Origin: Candidatus Heimdallarchaeota archaeon
GTDB lineage: Archaea; Asgardarchaeota; Heimdallarchaeia; Heimdallarchaeales; Heimdallarchaeaceae
Direction of reading: 5' to 3'
Assembly: GCA_016840095.1 (NCBI GenBank)
Contig: JAEOSZ010000055.1
Span: 19,471 to 83,470, forward strand
Length of the DNA: 64,000 nt
The position numbers and the translations under genes were made by a program. Of this stretch, positions 44,337 to 52,963 are shown piece after piece. The number at the start of each line of letters is the position of its first letter. The stretch's first letter is position 1. The notes beneath the pieces were generated by a model that did no database searches, had not been told where the DNA came from, and worked only from the letters and a program-made list of their open reading frames with translations.

Positions 44337-45650
44337 TCATACAGGTGGAAATTCTAATGGAAATTGATCGGTGGAGTTACTTGGTCCATCAATATAATAA
44401 TCTCCAGATAACCATTCAGACCAGAAATTCCCCTCAGAAGAACTACTTGACCATTCACTAAAATTTCCTTCATCATATGCTTGAGATGTTCCTAATAAGT
44501 TATTGAAATAGAACGAATTAAGAAATATTTTTGAATAATTACACACCCAGCTATTTTTTACTCCGTAATAAGAATTAATTGCAAAAAGATTTAATCTTAC
44601 TGTATTGTTGCTAGTGGGAATATAGCTAATTGTTCCTGGAAAACCTGGATGAATTTCTAGACCAATAAAATTTGATAAGAAGGTGTTATTTCTGATATCA
44701 TTGAAGTAGCTTTCAGATATTTGTAGGCTAATGTTGTTACTTTCAAGGTGATTATTATTCACTGTCGTATATCCTGTACGGAAGATATGCAGGCCAATTT
44801 CAGTATTATTAGTAATACAATTACTGGTAATATTAGATACATTCATAGATCTAACAAAAATTCCTTCTGAACAATTAGAGATGATATTATAGGTGATTGA
44901 AGAACTACCACCTTGTTGAAACAATCCTAAATCTTGTAGAATAATAGTGTTATTTCTAATTTTATTAAATGTTCCTTGGGATAAAATTCCTACATTGCCA
45001 TAATCAAGAAATCCCGATTCTTCCTGAATAATCTCATTTGAATAAATATAATTATCTTCTAAAGTAGAATAACTAGCATCAACTAGAAAGATTCCAAATT
45101 CATTATTGCAAATTGTATTATTCTTTATAACTGTACTGGAACTATCTTCTATCCTAATTGCATATAATCCTCCATTTTCCAACTCATTATTTTCAATTAA
45201 GACCGTGTTGCTTTGTACAACAAAAATAGATCCATTAACGAATATATTGCTTCTAATAATTGCAGTTCCGGCAGCTACAGAGTTAATATAAACAGATACG
45301 TCATCTGTAACAAATTTACAATTATCAATTTCAAAAAATTTTGTTGTTCCCTCTATTCTTATTGCATATAAGTTAGAGATTATTTCTAAACCCTCAATTA
45401 AATAAGGATCAGTCTCATCTCCAGATCCAGGAAAACGGTAATCAGCGAAATCTTCATCATCCAAAATAGTAATTGGTTTATGTGAATTATATTTCCCTTT
45501 TGATGGTAAATAAACGGTTAGCATAACTGAACTTATTACAACACCAGCTATAATAATTGTTGAAATAATAATCAACAACATTTTGCTTTTTATTATTGAA
45601 ATAACATCACACTCTCTTTTCCTTAGCTTTCTAAATATTGTTGGTAGCAC
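44337..45650 (-). CDS. NosD-like right-handed beta-helix surface protein
   Basis: A 437-residue protein with one N-terminal helix (about residues 22-50) and a beta-helix of short Asn-rich repeats (IRNNTIILQ, ITYNIISNCSEGI). The entry GSGDETDPYLIEGLEIIS and the exit EGNFWSEWLSGDYYIDGPSN match the protein at 14423-16048, so they are paralogues. It is probably extracellular with the N terminus in the membrane. The frame starts at GTG 45650; an AGGAAAAGAGAG run nearby is inside the frame, so the start is uncertain. It is the last gene of a four-gene minus-strand cluster. Confidence 0.7.
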   Translation of the reverse strand: MLPTIFRKLRKRECDVISIIKSKMLLIIISTIIIAGVVISSVMLTVYLPSKGKYNSHKPITILDDEDFADYRFPGSGDETDPYLIEGLEIISNLYAIRIEGTTKFFEIDNCKFVTDDVSVYINSVAAGTAIIRSNIFVNGSIFVVQSNTVLIENNELENGGLYAIRIEDSSSTVIKNNTICNNEFGIFLVDASYSTLEDNYIYSNEIIQEESGFLDYGNVGILSQGTFNKIRNNTIILQDLGLFQQGGSSSITYNIISNCSEGIFVRSMNVSNITSNCITNNTEIGLHIFRTGYTTVNNNHLESNNISLQISESYFNDIRNNTFLSNFIGLEIHPGFPGTISYIPTSNNTVRLNLFAINSYYGVKNSWVCNYSKIFLNSFYFNNLLGTSQAYDEGNFSEWSSSSSEGNFWSEWLSGDYYIDGPSNSTDQFPLEFPPV

Positions 45651-45662
45651 TTATAATGTTTT

Positions 45663-46229
45663 CTACCAGATTATTGGGAACCAATTTGAGACTGGATCAA
45701 AAATTATGTAGAAATAATTTCTGATGACATAAAAGATTACACCTACAATTGAGCCCCAAATTAATCCACCTACTATATCAACAAAATAATGAACTTCCAA
45801 GGCTATCCTTCCATAACAAACTGCAATTGCCCAGAGTATGAAAATCCAACCAAAAGTTGGAAATAGAAGAGCCATAAACATAGCAAGACTTCCCATTCTT
45901 GAAGCATGACCACTAGGAAAACTGAAATGATCCCCAGAAGCGATGTATTTCAGAGCAACTTGCTCATTAGGTCTTATTCTTCTTGTGAGGAATTTTATTG
46001 TAGTTGTAGTTAATCCCACTACAGCTGCTAAAGTGATTTGGATAAGATTATCTGACCTTTCCATAAAAACATCCAGAATAAAGAACATAAAGGAAATAAC
46101 TAACCATGGCTGAACGTTTCCTGATAAAGCAAAGAAGCTTGCTACTTTCAAAGTCTTCTGAGATTTTTGAGCTATCCTTTGTGAGATTTTCTTATCCCAT
46201 TCATCAATCTTTTTGAATAGCTCAGTCAT
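45663..46229 (-). CDS. PAP2-type membrane phosphatase
   Basis: A 188-residue protein with five or six helices. All three phosphatase motifs are visible: KFLTRRIRP (KxxxxxxRP), FPSGHASR (PSGH) and GRIALEVHYFVDIVGG (R, H and D of motif 3). The active site should face outside the membrane and remove phosphate from a lipid phosphate or a prenyl diphosphate. It sits 12 bases upstream of the beta-helix gene and 52 bases downstream of the nucleotidyltransferase-like gene, suggesting a surface-lipid or glycan pathway. Confidence 0.85.
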   Translation of the reverse strand: MTELFKKIDEWDKKISQRIAQKSQKTLKVASFFALSGNVQPWLVISFMFFILDVFMERSDNLIQITLAAVVGLTTTTIKFLTRRIRPNEQVALKYIASGDHFSFPSGHASRMGSLAMFMALLFPTFGWIFILWAIAVCYGRIALEVHYFVDIVGGLIWGSIVGVIFYVIRNYFYIIFDPVSNWFPIIW

Positions 46230-46281
46230 GAAATTAACCTTTCAAAATTGTATTTAAGTATAAGTGTAGTGCACTCAAAAT

Positions 46282-47097
46282 TCAATCATAAAGTTCCTTA
46301 TTTTCTTCGTAATATCTTCTTACTTCCTCTAATTGATGCTTTTTATCTACATCCATAGCGATTTCTGCATCTTCAGTTATCACTGCGTATACACCTTCTT
46401 TAGCTTTGAATACTTTTTTACCTAAAGAACGCATGAATTTATCAAGAGTCAATTTTTTGAGAAGGAATCTAATAACTAATATCGGATTAAGGACTAAAAG
46501 CTGTGTTAAAGCATTTTTTCTTTTCTCTATCAGTTTGGTCATTAGTTTCTCATGTTGTAAAATCATTCTGATATTGATAATAGATATGTCTCCACCACAT
46601 ACTTCAAAATTGTCTTTAAATTCCACAAAAGATCTATTAGAGTTTGGAAATTTCGATTCCATATGTCCTCTTTGAACAATAGAATAGTAAAACATACCAT
46701 CAATTTCTCCTTCAGATATTGTTTCACATTTTTCTATAAATCTTGTAAGAATTTCAGCAGTTATCAGAGGAATATCACTAGTTAGAAAAACACATGTTTC
46801 TGCTTTCTTTCCTTTATTTTGAAGAAATTTATAATAGATATTTTTTCCCTTAGTAAATATAGATCCTGAATCTTCATTGAATATTACAGGAACATCGGTT
46901 TTCCATTCAGATTCTGCCAATCCAGTAATGTAAATATCTTCTATTTTATCGCATTTATGAACTTCTTTAACAATTCTCTCAAGAAAAGTTTTATCTCCAA
47001 GTTGAACAAATGCTTTTCTTTGAACTCCTTCTTGATTACAAATTACATCATCTCTTTCTGAATATCCAGCAAAAATAAGTGCATTATATTTTACCAT
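46282..47097 (-). CDS. MobA-like NTP-transferase family protein
   Basis: A 271-residue cytosolic protein with an NTP_transf_3-like Rossmann domain: YNALIFAGYSERDD, KAFVQLGDKTFLERIV, VFLTSDIPLITAE (metal-binding Asp) and CGGDISIINI. The glycine-rich start is altered from the usual AGGxGTRM and the residues after AGY are not canonical, so the nucleotide specificity is open. The helical C-terminal region (about 190-271) is an addition. Relatives activate sugars, inositol phosphate or molybdopterin. Eight bases separate it from the upstream gene at 47106. Confidence 0.65.
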   Translation of the reverse strand: MVKYNALIFAGYSERDDVICNQEGVQRKAFVQLGDKTFLERIVKEVHKCDKIEDIYITGLAESEWKTDVPVIFNEDSGSIFTKGKNIYYKFLQNKGKKAETCVFLTSDIPLITAEILTRFIEKCETISEGEIDGMFYYSIVQRGHMESKFPNSNRSFVEFKDNFEVCGGDISIINIRMILQHEKLMTKLIEKRKNALTQLLVLNPILVIRFLLKKLTLDKFMRSLGKKVFKAKEGVYAVITEDAEIAMDVDKKHQLEEVRRYYEENKELYD

Positions 47098-47105
47098 TTA
47101 CAACC

Positions 47106-48032
47106 CTAATCCTGCAATTTCTCCAAAGTAGGTTCTATTTTAAGCTTTTTCAAGTATTCTTGATACTCTTCAAGAGTTAATTCTCTTCTTTCTCCACTAA
47201 CAGCTACAATTGCTGCCTCTAAAGCATTAGTACCAAAAGATCTTCCTTCTACTCTGGGTGTCGAAGTAATTATATATCTGATTCCAATGTCTTTCAATCT
47301 CTGAACATCATCTTCAGTAGTTGTGTTAGTAACAATAATTTTTCCCTCCATCTCATCATAAGGCATATTTCTATTAATGAAATTGAAATCTCCAGCAATC
47401 CATTTAGCTTTTTTGAAATATTTAGGAAAAGATGGTTTGTTTACTTCTTGTTTTTCTCCTGTAGGATATAGCCAACTAAAAGGTAATCTTGTAACTAAAG
47501 GAAGAAGTACTGTTCCTATATTGTACACATTTCTAAGAGTATGCAATGGAATACCCAATTTGAAACCCCAGAGAAGATCACCAAAAGTAATTAATTTTTT
47601 ATTTCTACCAACAAATTCCCATGCACTTTTAGCTTGGAACCATCGATCAACTGCTGCAGTTACTAATGTAGCCCTGCTTTCTTCTACTTCTTCAGGAAGT
47701 TTCTCTTCTGCAAATTGCATGATTCTTCCTTCAAGAGTACTCTTCATACCTCCCCCATCAACAATTGGTGTTTCTTTTACATTCTTAATTAATTTCTTCC
47801 AAACATCTCTTATTTTGTATCTTCTCATCCCTTTCCAGAGATAGAGATCTGTACCTCCAACACCAAAAACGTCTACTTTTCCATCAAGACTTTCCATCAA
47901 TTCCCGATACTTTTTCATATCTCCATTAGTCCCAATTCGTTCAACTATTACTACTTCATTTCCAAGAGTTAGTTCCTTTTTGTAATCTCTTATTGAAGAC
48001 CCTAATGATACAGAAACAACATGTTTACCCAT
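47106..48032 (-). CDS. 'Quinate 5-dehydrogenase'-annotated family protein, function unproven
   Basis: A 309-residue cytosolic protein starting MGKHVVSVSLGSSIRDYKK, with VDVFGVGGTDLYLWKGMRRY and a KKTPIVDGGG-like block (KETPIVDGGGMKSTLEGR). Database relatives often carry the label quinate 5-dehydrogenase, which I regard as unproven. The C-terminal half holds IIVTNTTTEDDVQRLKDIGI and STPRVEGRSFGTN. The frame runs upstream to 48161, but those 43 residues are Cys- and Phe-rich and unlike the family; ATG 48032 follows an AAGGTG ribosome-binding site. First gene of the cluster. Confidence 0.65.
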   Translation of the reverse strand: MGKHVVSVSLGSSIRDYKKELTLGNEVVIVERIGTNGDMKKYRELMESLDGKVDVFGVGGTDLYLWKGMRRYKIRDVWKKLIKNVKETPIVDGGGMKSTLEGRIMQFAEEKLPEEVEESRATLVTAAVDRWFQAKSAWEFVGRNKKLITFGDLLWGFKLGIPLHTLRNVYNIGTVLLPLVTRLPFSWLYPTGEKQEVNKPSFPKYFKKAKWIAGDFNFINRNMPYDEMEGKIIVTNTTTEDDVQRLKDIGIRYIITSTPRVEGRSFGTNALEAAIVAVSGERRELTLEEYQEYLKKLKIEPTLEKLQD

Positions 48033-48181
48033 AAGAAACACCTTAACGTAAATTTTCACACAGAACTTATTTATAAATAATCTTGTGAAATTATAGAAAT
48101 AACAAGAAAATGAAGAAATCACAAATAATCTGCAGAAATAGTTAAAAAGAGTAAGAAGCACAAAGAACTATTGGTGATTAA

Positions 48182-49195
48182 TTGAGTAATTTGTCCATTC
48201 TTGATGAGGTAGCTCAAAAACTCAAAGTTTCTTCAGACCAAATAAAATTCAAGGGAGATTTAACAGGAACATCTACAGCAAAAGTTTCTGAAATTTCTTG
48301 GGGAAAAGATAAAGAAGGAATTTTAAAACAAAACACTACTAAAGAAGAATGGATAATCTATTCTACACTCGCTAAGAAATATAAGCTCCCTGTACCAAAA
48401 ATCAAAGCTATGTCAAAAACTAGTGAAGTTCCTTGGATACTGTTAGAAAAAATCCCTCAAAGTATTCATCCTAGAAATTGGGATAAATTTCATGTTGAGA
48501 AAGCCCTAAAAGAAGTAGCTAAAATCAATGCAAAATTCTATAATGATCCTATCCTTGATACACTCAAAGATCTTCCAATAGTTAATGAAGAAAACTGGAA
48601 TGATATAAAACGAAAACTTCAAGACAATATCAAGAAAGCATTGAAAATTGCAGAAAGCCATCAAGGTAAAACTCCTTTAACAAAAACTAATCTTTTGTCA
48701 GTCAGAAAGGATATCAATTCAAAAGATTTCTTGGAAAGATTTTTAGCTGCTGGTAGAACACTAATTCATGGAGGAACTTGGACTTATAATTTCCTTCAAA
48801 CATCATCAAAAGTTTATTTACTCGATTGGCAAGAGACTATGGTAGCTTCTCCTGCTTTAGATTTTATCTATTTCTATGATCTTTTACCTATTCATGCAGA
48901 AGGATTTCGTGTTAAATTAGTAGAGAGACCTTTTACACTGGATGAAATGCAAGAAATTTATTTCAAAGAACTAGAAAAAAATAATGTTAAGATTAGCAAA
49001 TCAAAATTTAAGACATCATTGAAAGCTTCAATATCCTTTCAAATTGCAAATCTATGGGCTCCTATGTTAAAACCTGATGTTATTCTATTAAGGGGTGGAA
49101 GATACTATATAGCTAGATCTTTAAGGCTCTGGCCTTCAAGAAAAACAATGCGACAACATTATTCTGATTTAATTGAAATTAGAAAACAAAAGTAA
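48182..49195 (+). CDS. Aminoglycoside-phosphotransferase-like kinase lacking the catalytic Asp
   Basis: A 337-residue cytosolic protein of the APH/choline-kinase fold. The N lobe has the ATP-binding region and LPVPKIKAMSKTSEVPWILL; the C lobe has LIHGGTWTYNFLQ and YLLDWQETM. In active relatives the first is HGDxxxxN, with Asp as catalytic base; here it is Gly. The metal-binding Asp of LLDWQ remains. It may be a pseudokinase, a kinase with another base, or a nucleotide-binding regulator. It starts at TTG 48182 after GGTGATTA. The substrate is unknown. The next gene's long upstream frame overlaps its end, but the real aminotransferase start does not. Confidence 0.65.
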   Translation: MSNLSILDEVAQKLKVSSDQIKFKGDLTGTSTAKVSEISWGKDKEGILKQNTTKEEWIIYSTLAKKYKLPVPKIKAMSKTSEVPWILLEKIPQSIHPRNWDKFHVEKALKEVAKINAKFYNDPILDTLKDLPIVNEENWNDIKRKLQDNIKKALKIAESHQGKTPLTKTNLLSVRKDINSKDFLERFLAAGRTLIHGGTWTYNFLQTSSKVYLLDWQETMVASPALDFIYFYDLLPIHAEGFRVKLVERPFTLDEMQEIYFKELEKNNVKISKSKFKTSLKASISFQIANLWAPMLKPDVILLRGGRYYIARSLRLWPSRKTMRQHYSDLIEIRKQK

Positions 49196-49240
49196 GAAAA
49201 TACATTCTTTATATAATTTAGTAAGGCTAGTCAATAAATC

Positions 49241-49248
49241 TTTTAAAT
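49241..49248 (+). promoter_or_regulatory. TATA box of the branched-chain aminotransferase gene
   Basis: TTTTAAAT ends 20 nt before the ATG at 49269. A second box, TTTATATA, lies at 49208-49215. Both support starting the protein at 49269 and not at the frame opening at 49173. Confidence 0.55.
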
Positions 49249-49268
49249 TCACTCTCAAACTATCGCCA

Positions 49269-50348
49269 ATGAGTGAATTCATGGATATTCCAATCCTTTT
49301 ATGCAAAGAAGAAGAAAAAAAGCAGAAACCTGCAGATTCCGAACTAACTTTTGGAAAACTCTTTACTGATCATATGTTTTTCATGTACTATAGAGATGAG
49401 AAATGGCAAGACCCTAGAATTATTCCCTATCAATCGTTTGAAATGGACCCAGCATGTTCTGTTCTGCATTACAGTCAAGAAATCTTTGAGGGAATGAAAG
49501 CATTTCTTCACCCAGATGATTCAATTCACATGTTTAGACCTTATGAAAATGCTGAGCGAATGAATCTTTCAGCAGAGAGAATGTGTATGCCTAAAATCAA
49601 TAAAGATCTTTTTGTAAATGCAATAACCCAGCTTATTAGAGTAGACAAAGAATGGGTTCCTAGTTTACCTGGTACTTCATTATACATTCGACCAACAATG
49701 ATTGCATCTGAAACTTTCATAGGTTTAAGACCAAGTAATGAGTTCTACTTTTTCGTTATTTTAGCTCCTGTAGGACCATTCTTCAAAGATGGTTTCAATC
49801 CAACAAAAGCATATGTAGCTGCAGAAAGTGTAAGAGCAGCCCCTGGAGGAACTGGTGAAGCTAAAACAGGTGGTAACTATGCTGCTACTCTCTGTGAAAC
49901 TAACAAAGCTAGATCTTTAGGTTACCCTATGGTAATATGGTTGGACTCAATTGAAAGAAGATATGTTGAAGAAGGTAGTGGAATGAATATTATGTTTGTT
50001 ATAGATGGACAGCTTTATACTCCACCTCTTGGAGGAACAATTCTTCATGGTATAACACGAAAATCTGTTATAGAACTAGCACAAAAAATGGGGATTATAG
50101 TAAAAGAAGAACGTCTTGATATCAATACATTGATCGAAAAAATATCTAATAGTTCTTGTTCAGAAGCATTTTTTGTTGGAACAGCAGCTTCCATTACACC
50201 AATTGGTAAAATATATTTCAAAGGAACAGAATACGAGATCAACAATAATGATGTAGGAGAAATTGCTCAAAAACTCTATGATGAATTAGTAGGAATTCAA
50301 ACAGGTAAAATTCAAGATACATTCAATTGGACTTATAAAGTTGTTTGA
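49269..50348 (+). CDS. ilvE: Branched-chain amino acid aminotransferase, class IV
   Basis: A 359-residue PLP enzyme. SQEIFEGMKAFLHPDDSI, LYIRPTMIASETFIGLRP and GTGEAKTGGNYAATLCETNK are family hallmarks; the Lys of EAKTGGN binds PLP. RYVEEGSGMNIMFVIDG is the second conserved block. The closest match in style is the long, eukaryote/Actinobacteria-type BCAT, not the shorter E. coli type. It interconverts Leu, Ile and Val with their 2-oxo acids using glutamate, linking to glutamate dehydrogenase (42988). The frame opens at 49173, but the TATA box and the family length favour ATG 49269. Confidence 0.9.
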   Translation: MSEFMDIPILLCKEEEKKQKPADSELTFGKLFTDHMFFMYYRDEKWQDPRIIPYQSFEMDPACSVLHYSQEIFEGMKAFLHPDDSIHMFRPYENAERMNLSAERMCMPKINKDLFVNAITQLIRVDKEWVPSLPGTSLYIRPTMIASETFIGLRPSNEFYFFVILAPVGPFFKDGFNPTKAYVAAESVRAAPGGTGEAKTGGNYAATLCETNKARSLGYPMVIWLDSIERRYVEEGSGMNIMFVIDGQLYTPPLGGTILHGITRKSVIELAQKMGIIVKEERLDINTLIEKISNSSCSEAFFVGTAASITPIGKIYFKGTEYEINNNDVGEIAQKLYDELVGIQTGKIQDTFNWTYKVV

Positions 50349-50353
50349 TAAGA

Positions 50354-50380
50354 GAAAGAGTTAATTATACTCTCTCTTTC
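50354..50380 (+). terminator. Hairpin with T-rich tail after ilvE
   Basis: GAAAGAG (50354-50360) pairs with CTCTTTC (50374-50380), followed by TAATTTTT. It starts six bases after the ilvE stop codon and ends just before the MazG-like start. Confidence 0.4.
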
Positions 50381-50388
50381 TAATTTTT

Positions 50389-50742
50389 GTGAATTCCATA
50401 CAAGAAATTACTAATAAAATTCTAGAATTTAGAGATGCTAGGGACTGGGAGAAATATCATACTCCAAAAAATCTAGCATTGTCCTTGATAGTAGAAATTG
50501 GTGAATTATTTGAATTAATTCAATGGCAATCCAATTCTGAGATTAAAGATGAACTAAGTAAAATTGAAGATTCTCTTGCTGATGAGCTTGCTGATGTAGC
50601 AATTTATCTCTTCTTACTCTCTCACGAACTGAATACTGACTTATATTCTGCAATTCTTAAGAAGATTGACAAAAACTGGAAAAAATACCCAATAGGATCA
50701 TTAACTGATGAAAAAATCAAATGGGGAAAAAATGATAATTAG
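50389..50742 (+). CDS. MazG-like nucleotide pyrophosphohydrolase (DCTPP1-type)
   Basis: A 117-residue all-helical enzyme. FRDARDWEKYHTPKNLALS, then LIVEIGELFELIQWQ and DELADVAIYLFLLSHEL carry the ExxE and ExxD Mg2+ ligands of the all-alpha NTP pyrophosphatase family. KKYPIGSL follows, as in the human dCTP pyrophosphatase (XTP3TPA) branch. It removes non-canonical or excess dNTPs, yielding NMP and pyrophosphate. The frame starts at GTG 50389. It overlaps the convergent minus-strand gene by four bases. Confidence 0.85.
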   Translation: MNSIQEITNKILEFRDARDWEKYHTPKNLALSLIVEIGELFELIQWQSNSEIKDELSKIEDSLADELADVAIYLFLLSHELNTDLYSAILKKIDKNWKKYPIGSLTDEKIKWGKNDN

Positions 50743-51479
50743 GTTAATAAAGCGCCCCATCTTTTTGTTAAAACATAAGTGCGAATTCTACCACCTGCAT
50801 CATATTTTACATCAAAAAATTTGAGTTCAAGATTGTTAGCTATTTTCTCAAAGTTGACAATTGGTCTGTTTACTTTTTTCTTAAGAACCTTTGATTTAAA
50901 TGTCTTAACTACTTCCTTTGTTAAACTTATAGGATATAATAATGCTGACTTGGGATAAAATTCTCCTACAACAATTAGTTGGCCTTCTTTAGCAAGAACT
51001 CTTTTACATTCTTGTAGCAATTCCTGTTGAACAGCTTTTTCTAATCTTTTTAGAGCAAAAATAACAATTATATTTAGAAAAGGCCCTTGTTGAGTTTTTA
51101 GTTTTTCTAGATCAAAAACTTTTAAGTCAATTTTGGAGAGAGTTCTTTCATCTTTAACCTCTACTTTTGGACTAACATAAGATGACCCTGTTTCTCTAGC
51201 TATGACTCTTGGAACATGGTCAGTCATTTTTTCTGCAATTTTACCTATATTCTCTCCAATTATTAGTGTGGGACCTCTTCTTATTTTTTCTAGAATCCAT
51301 GCATGAATATCTGGTAAGAAAAGATCAATGTTTACAATTTCCTTTAATCTTGTAGTAACAGTATGAAGAGCATCAGGTTCTTGTTCTTCAGCTTTATCTG
51401 AAGTTTCTTCTAAAGAATCCTCTTCTGGTACGATTTTAGGTATGTCAGTAATTTTTGAATCTTCTTCCATTACACTCAC
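50739..51479 (-). CDS. Degenerate methyltransferase-fold protein
   Basis: A 246-residue protein with an acidic, disordered N terminus (about 45 residues). From residue 70 it follows a class-I methyltransferase plan: a strand GPTLIIGENIGKIAEKM in place of the glycine-rich SAM motif, and late motifs LQECKRVLAKEGQLIVVGEF. The E/DxGxGxG motif is altered, so SAM binding is doubtful. It overlaps the upstream gene (51476-52144) by four bases in a GTGA arrangement, showing coupling. The GTG at 51479 and an ATG at 51470 are both possible starts. Function is unknown. Confidence 0.5.
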   Translation of the reverse strand: MSVMEEDSKITDIPKIVPEEDSLEETSDKAEEQEPDALHTVTTRLKEIVNIDLFLPDIHAWILEKIRRGPTLIIGENIGKIAEKMTDHVPRVIARETGSSYVSPKVEVKDERTLSKIDLKVFDLEKLKTQQGPFLNIIVIFALKRLEKAVQQELLQECKRVLAKEGQLIVVGEFYPKSALLYPISLTKEVVKTFKSKVLKKKVNRPIVNFEKIANNLELKFFDVKYDAGGRIRTYVLTKRWGALLT

Positions 51480-52144
51480 TTTTGAATTTTAGCTTGCCAT
51501 TCAAAAGATGCATCTATAATATCATTTTTTGTAGGTAAATCTTCTTCTTTTTGCCTTTTCAACATCTGGCAGAACTTCTCTATTTCATAGAAAACAGATC
51601 CAGAGATTCCAATATTCATGAGACTATCCTTTGTTTTTGTTAATAAAGCAGCAATGTCTTTGGCATTTTCTAGATTTACTCTCGAAATAATTGCTAATTT
51701 TTCTCTTAGTTTGATGATTTCCTCTTCTGGATTCAAGCTAACTGTCACATTTGATGCAAAACCAAGTCTTATCATTTCTAGAACCTTATTTTCTGCTTCT
51801 TCAAGTGAATTTAAGTCACTGCTTTGGAAGTAGATTGTAGCTAATCGAACAGCTATTTGTTTGAGAGCTACTTCAAGATCGGTTTCCTTAAGATCTGGAA
51901 TGTTATGTAGCAGACCCATTCTGATTAGAATCAAATCTCTGTTTTTCTTGGCATATGATTGTTCATTTTCTGTAATCTCTTTGATTGTATATAGTCGATT
52001 TACTAATGCAGAAAAACTTTCTAAATCCATATTAACTATGTCTTCTCTAGTTAGATAAGGTTTTATCTTTTCAATTATTTGCTTCCAAATAGGTTCTGTT
52101 TCATCATCGTCGAATATAGATTCTTCGTTAACAGAATTACTCAT
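51476..52144 (-). CDS. Helical protein coupled to the degenerate methyltransferase gene
   Basis: A 222-residue soluble protein, nearly all helix (WKQIIEKIKPYLTREDIVNM, then AIRLATIYFQSSDL-type helices and an EEAENKVLEMIRLG segment). No motif is recognised. The first residues are acidic. It is the first gene of the pair and is divergent from gelsolin with 112 bases between, so promoters are shared. Conserved linkage to the downstream gene would suggest a complex. Its helical pattern leaves room for coiled-coil or ARM-like structure. Confidence 0.5.
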   Translation of the reverse strand: MSNSVNEESIFDDDETEPIWKQIIEKIKPYLTREDIVNMDLESFSALVNRLYTIKEITENEQSYAKKNRDLILIRMGLLHNIPDLKETDLEVALKQIAVRLATIYFQSSDLNSLEEAENKVLEMIRLGFASNVTVSLNPEEEIIKLREKLAIISRVNLENAKDIAALLTKTKDSLMNIGISGSVFYEIEKFCQMLKRQKEEDLPTKNDIIDASFEWQAKIQK

Positions 52145-52226
52145 AAGGATTTTATCTGTTTAAAACTATTAAAATTTTACTAGATAAGCAACTTTCAAAG
52201 AAAATATTATTGCTGACTTCATAAAT

Positions 52227-52236
52227 CTTTTAATTT
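52227..52236 (+). promoter_or_regulatory. TATA-like box of the gelsolin gene
   Basis: CTTTTAATTT lies 20 nt before the ATG at 52257, the usual spacing in this window. The sequence is weaker than the other boxes. Confidence 0.4.
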
Positions 52237-52256
52237 GGTTCTGATTTCATTATACT

Positions 52257-52883
52257 ATGAACGTTTACCATGTTGTAAGAAAAAGGCTTATGCCGATGAA
52301 GGAGCCTTACAAATTTCTCAACGGAGATGTCTATTTAGCTGTAACAACTACTCACATTTGGATTTGGTTAGGTAAGAAATCTTATGCAGATGACAAAGCT
52401 GTAGGTGCTTGGACAGCTAAAGTTGTTGAGGAAGATAACAAAGATCTAATTATTAAAACTGTCATGGAAGGAGATGAACCTGATGAATTCAAGAATTTAG
52501 TCGACTTTCAAGTAGTTGAAGGTGATACACCTGGTTTCTTAAAACATTTTGAGAAGAAAATCGATATTGATTATAAGCTTCTTCAAATTATCCAAAAAGC
52601 TGATGGAACAATTCAAACTAAGGAGATTCCAATCAAGTATAAGAATCTCAAATCCAATGATGCTTTCGTTATTGATGCTTATGACGAAATTTACGTCTGG
52701 ATAGGCAAGAAATCACAAGTTAAAGAGAAATATGAAGCAGGTAAAATTGCTAGAGCTCTTGACGTTGAAAGAAAGAGACGTCCAGTTGTTTTTACAATAG
52801 AAGAAGATCAAGAGCCAAAAAATTTCAAAGATCTTGTTGAAACCATAGCTAGAGAAGATAAGAAGCTTGAAAAGAAAAAATAA
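52257..52883 (+). CDS. Two-domain gelsolin-like actin-regulating protein (2DGel)
   Basis: A 208-residue soluble protein of two gelsolin-like domains. Domain 1 (about 1-100) has THIWIWLGKKSYADDKAVGA and VMEGDEPDEFKNLV; domain 2 (about 105-205) has DEIYVWIGKKSQVKEKYEAG and IEEDQEPKNFKDLV. The 'W.GKKS' strand-turn and the 'E-P--F' end mark the gelsolin/severin/villin superfamily. In Asgard archaea two-domain gelsolins are known to bind and sever or sequester actin, and this gene is the strongest sign that the window is Asgard. No signal peptide or membrane helix is present. Actin and profilin genes are not in the window. Calcium binding is expected but not demonstrated. Confidence 0.85.
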   Translation: MNVYHVVRKRLMPMKEPYKFLNGDVYLAVTTTHIWIWLGKKSYADDKAVGAWTAKVVEEDNKDLIIKTVMEGDEPDEFKNLVDFQVVEGDTPGFLKHFEKKIDIDYKLLQIIQKADGTIQTKEIPIKYKNLKSNDAFVIDAYDEIYVWIGKKSQVKEKYEAGKIARALDVERKRRPVVFTIEEDQEPKNFKDLVETIAREDKKLEKKK

Positions 52884-52963
52884 TTTTCTTCAATCTTCTT
52901 TTTATAATTTTTTACACTTTTTCGAGAAAGATTAAAATATCTTGATTTTTTCCTTTTGGAAGT

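Noticed and set aside
47377..47844. 155-codon frame opposite the 47106-48032 gene
   Set aside because: Antisense to a conserved protein; no family features of its own.
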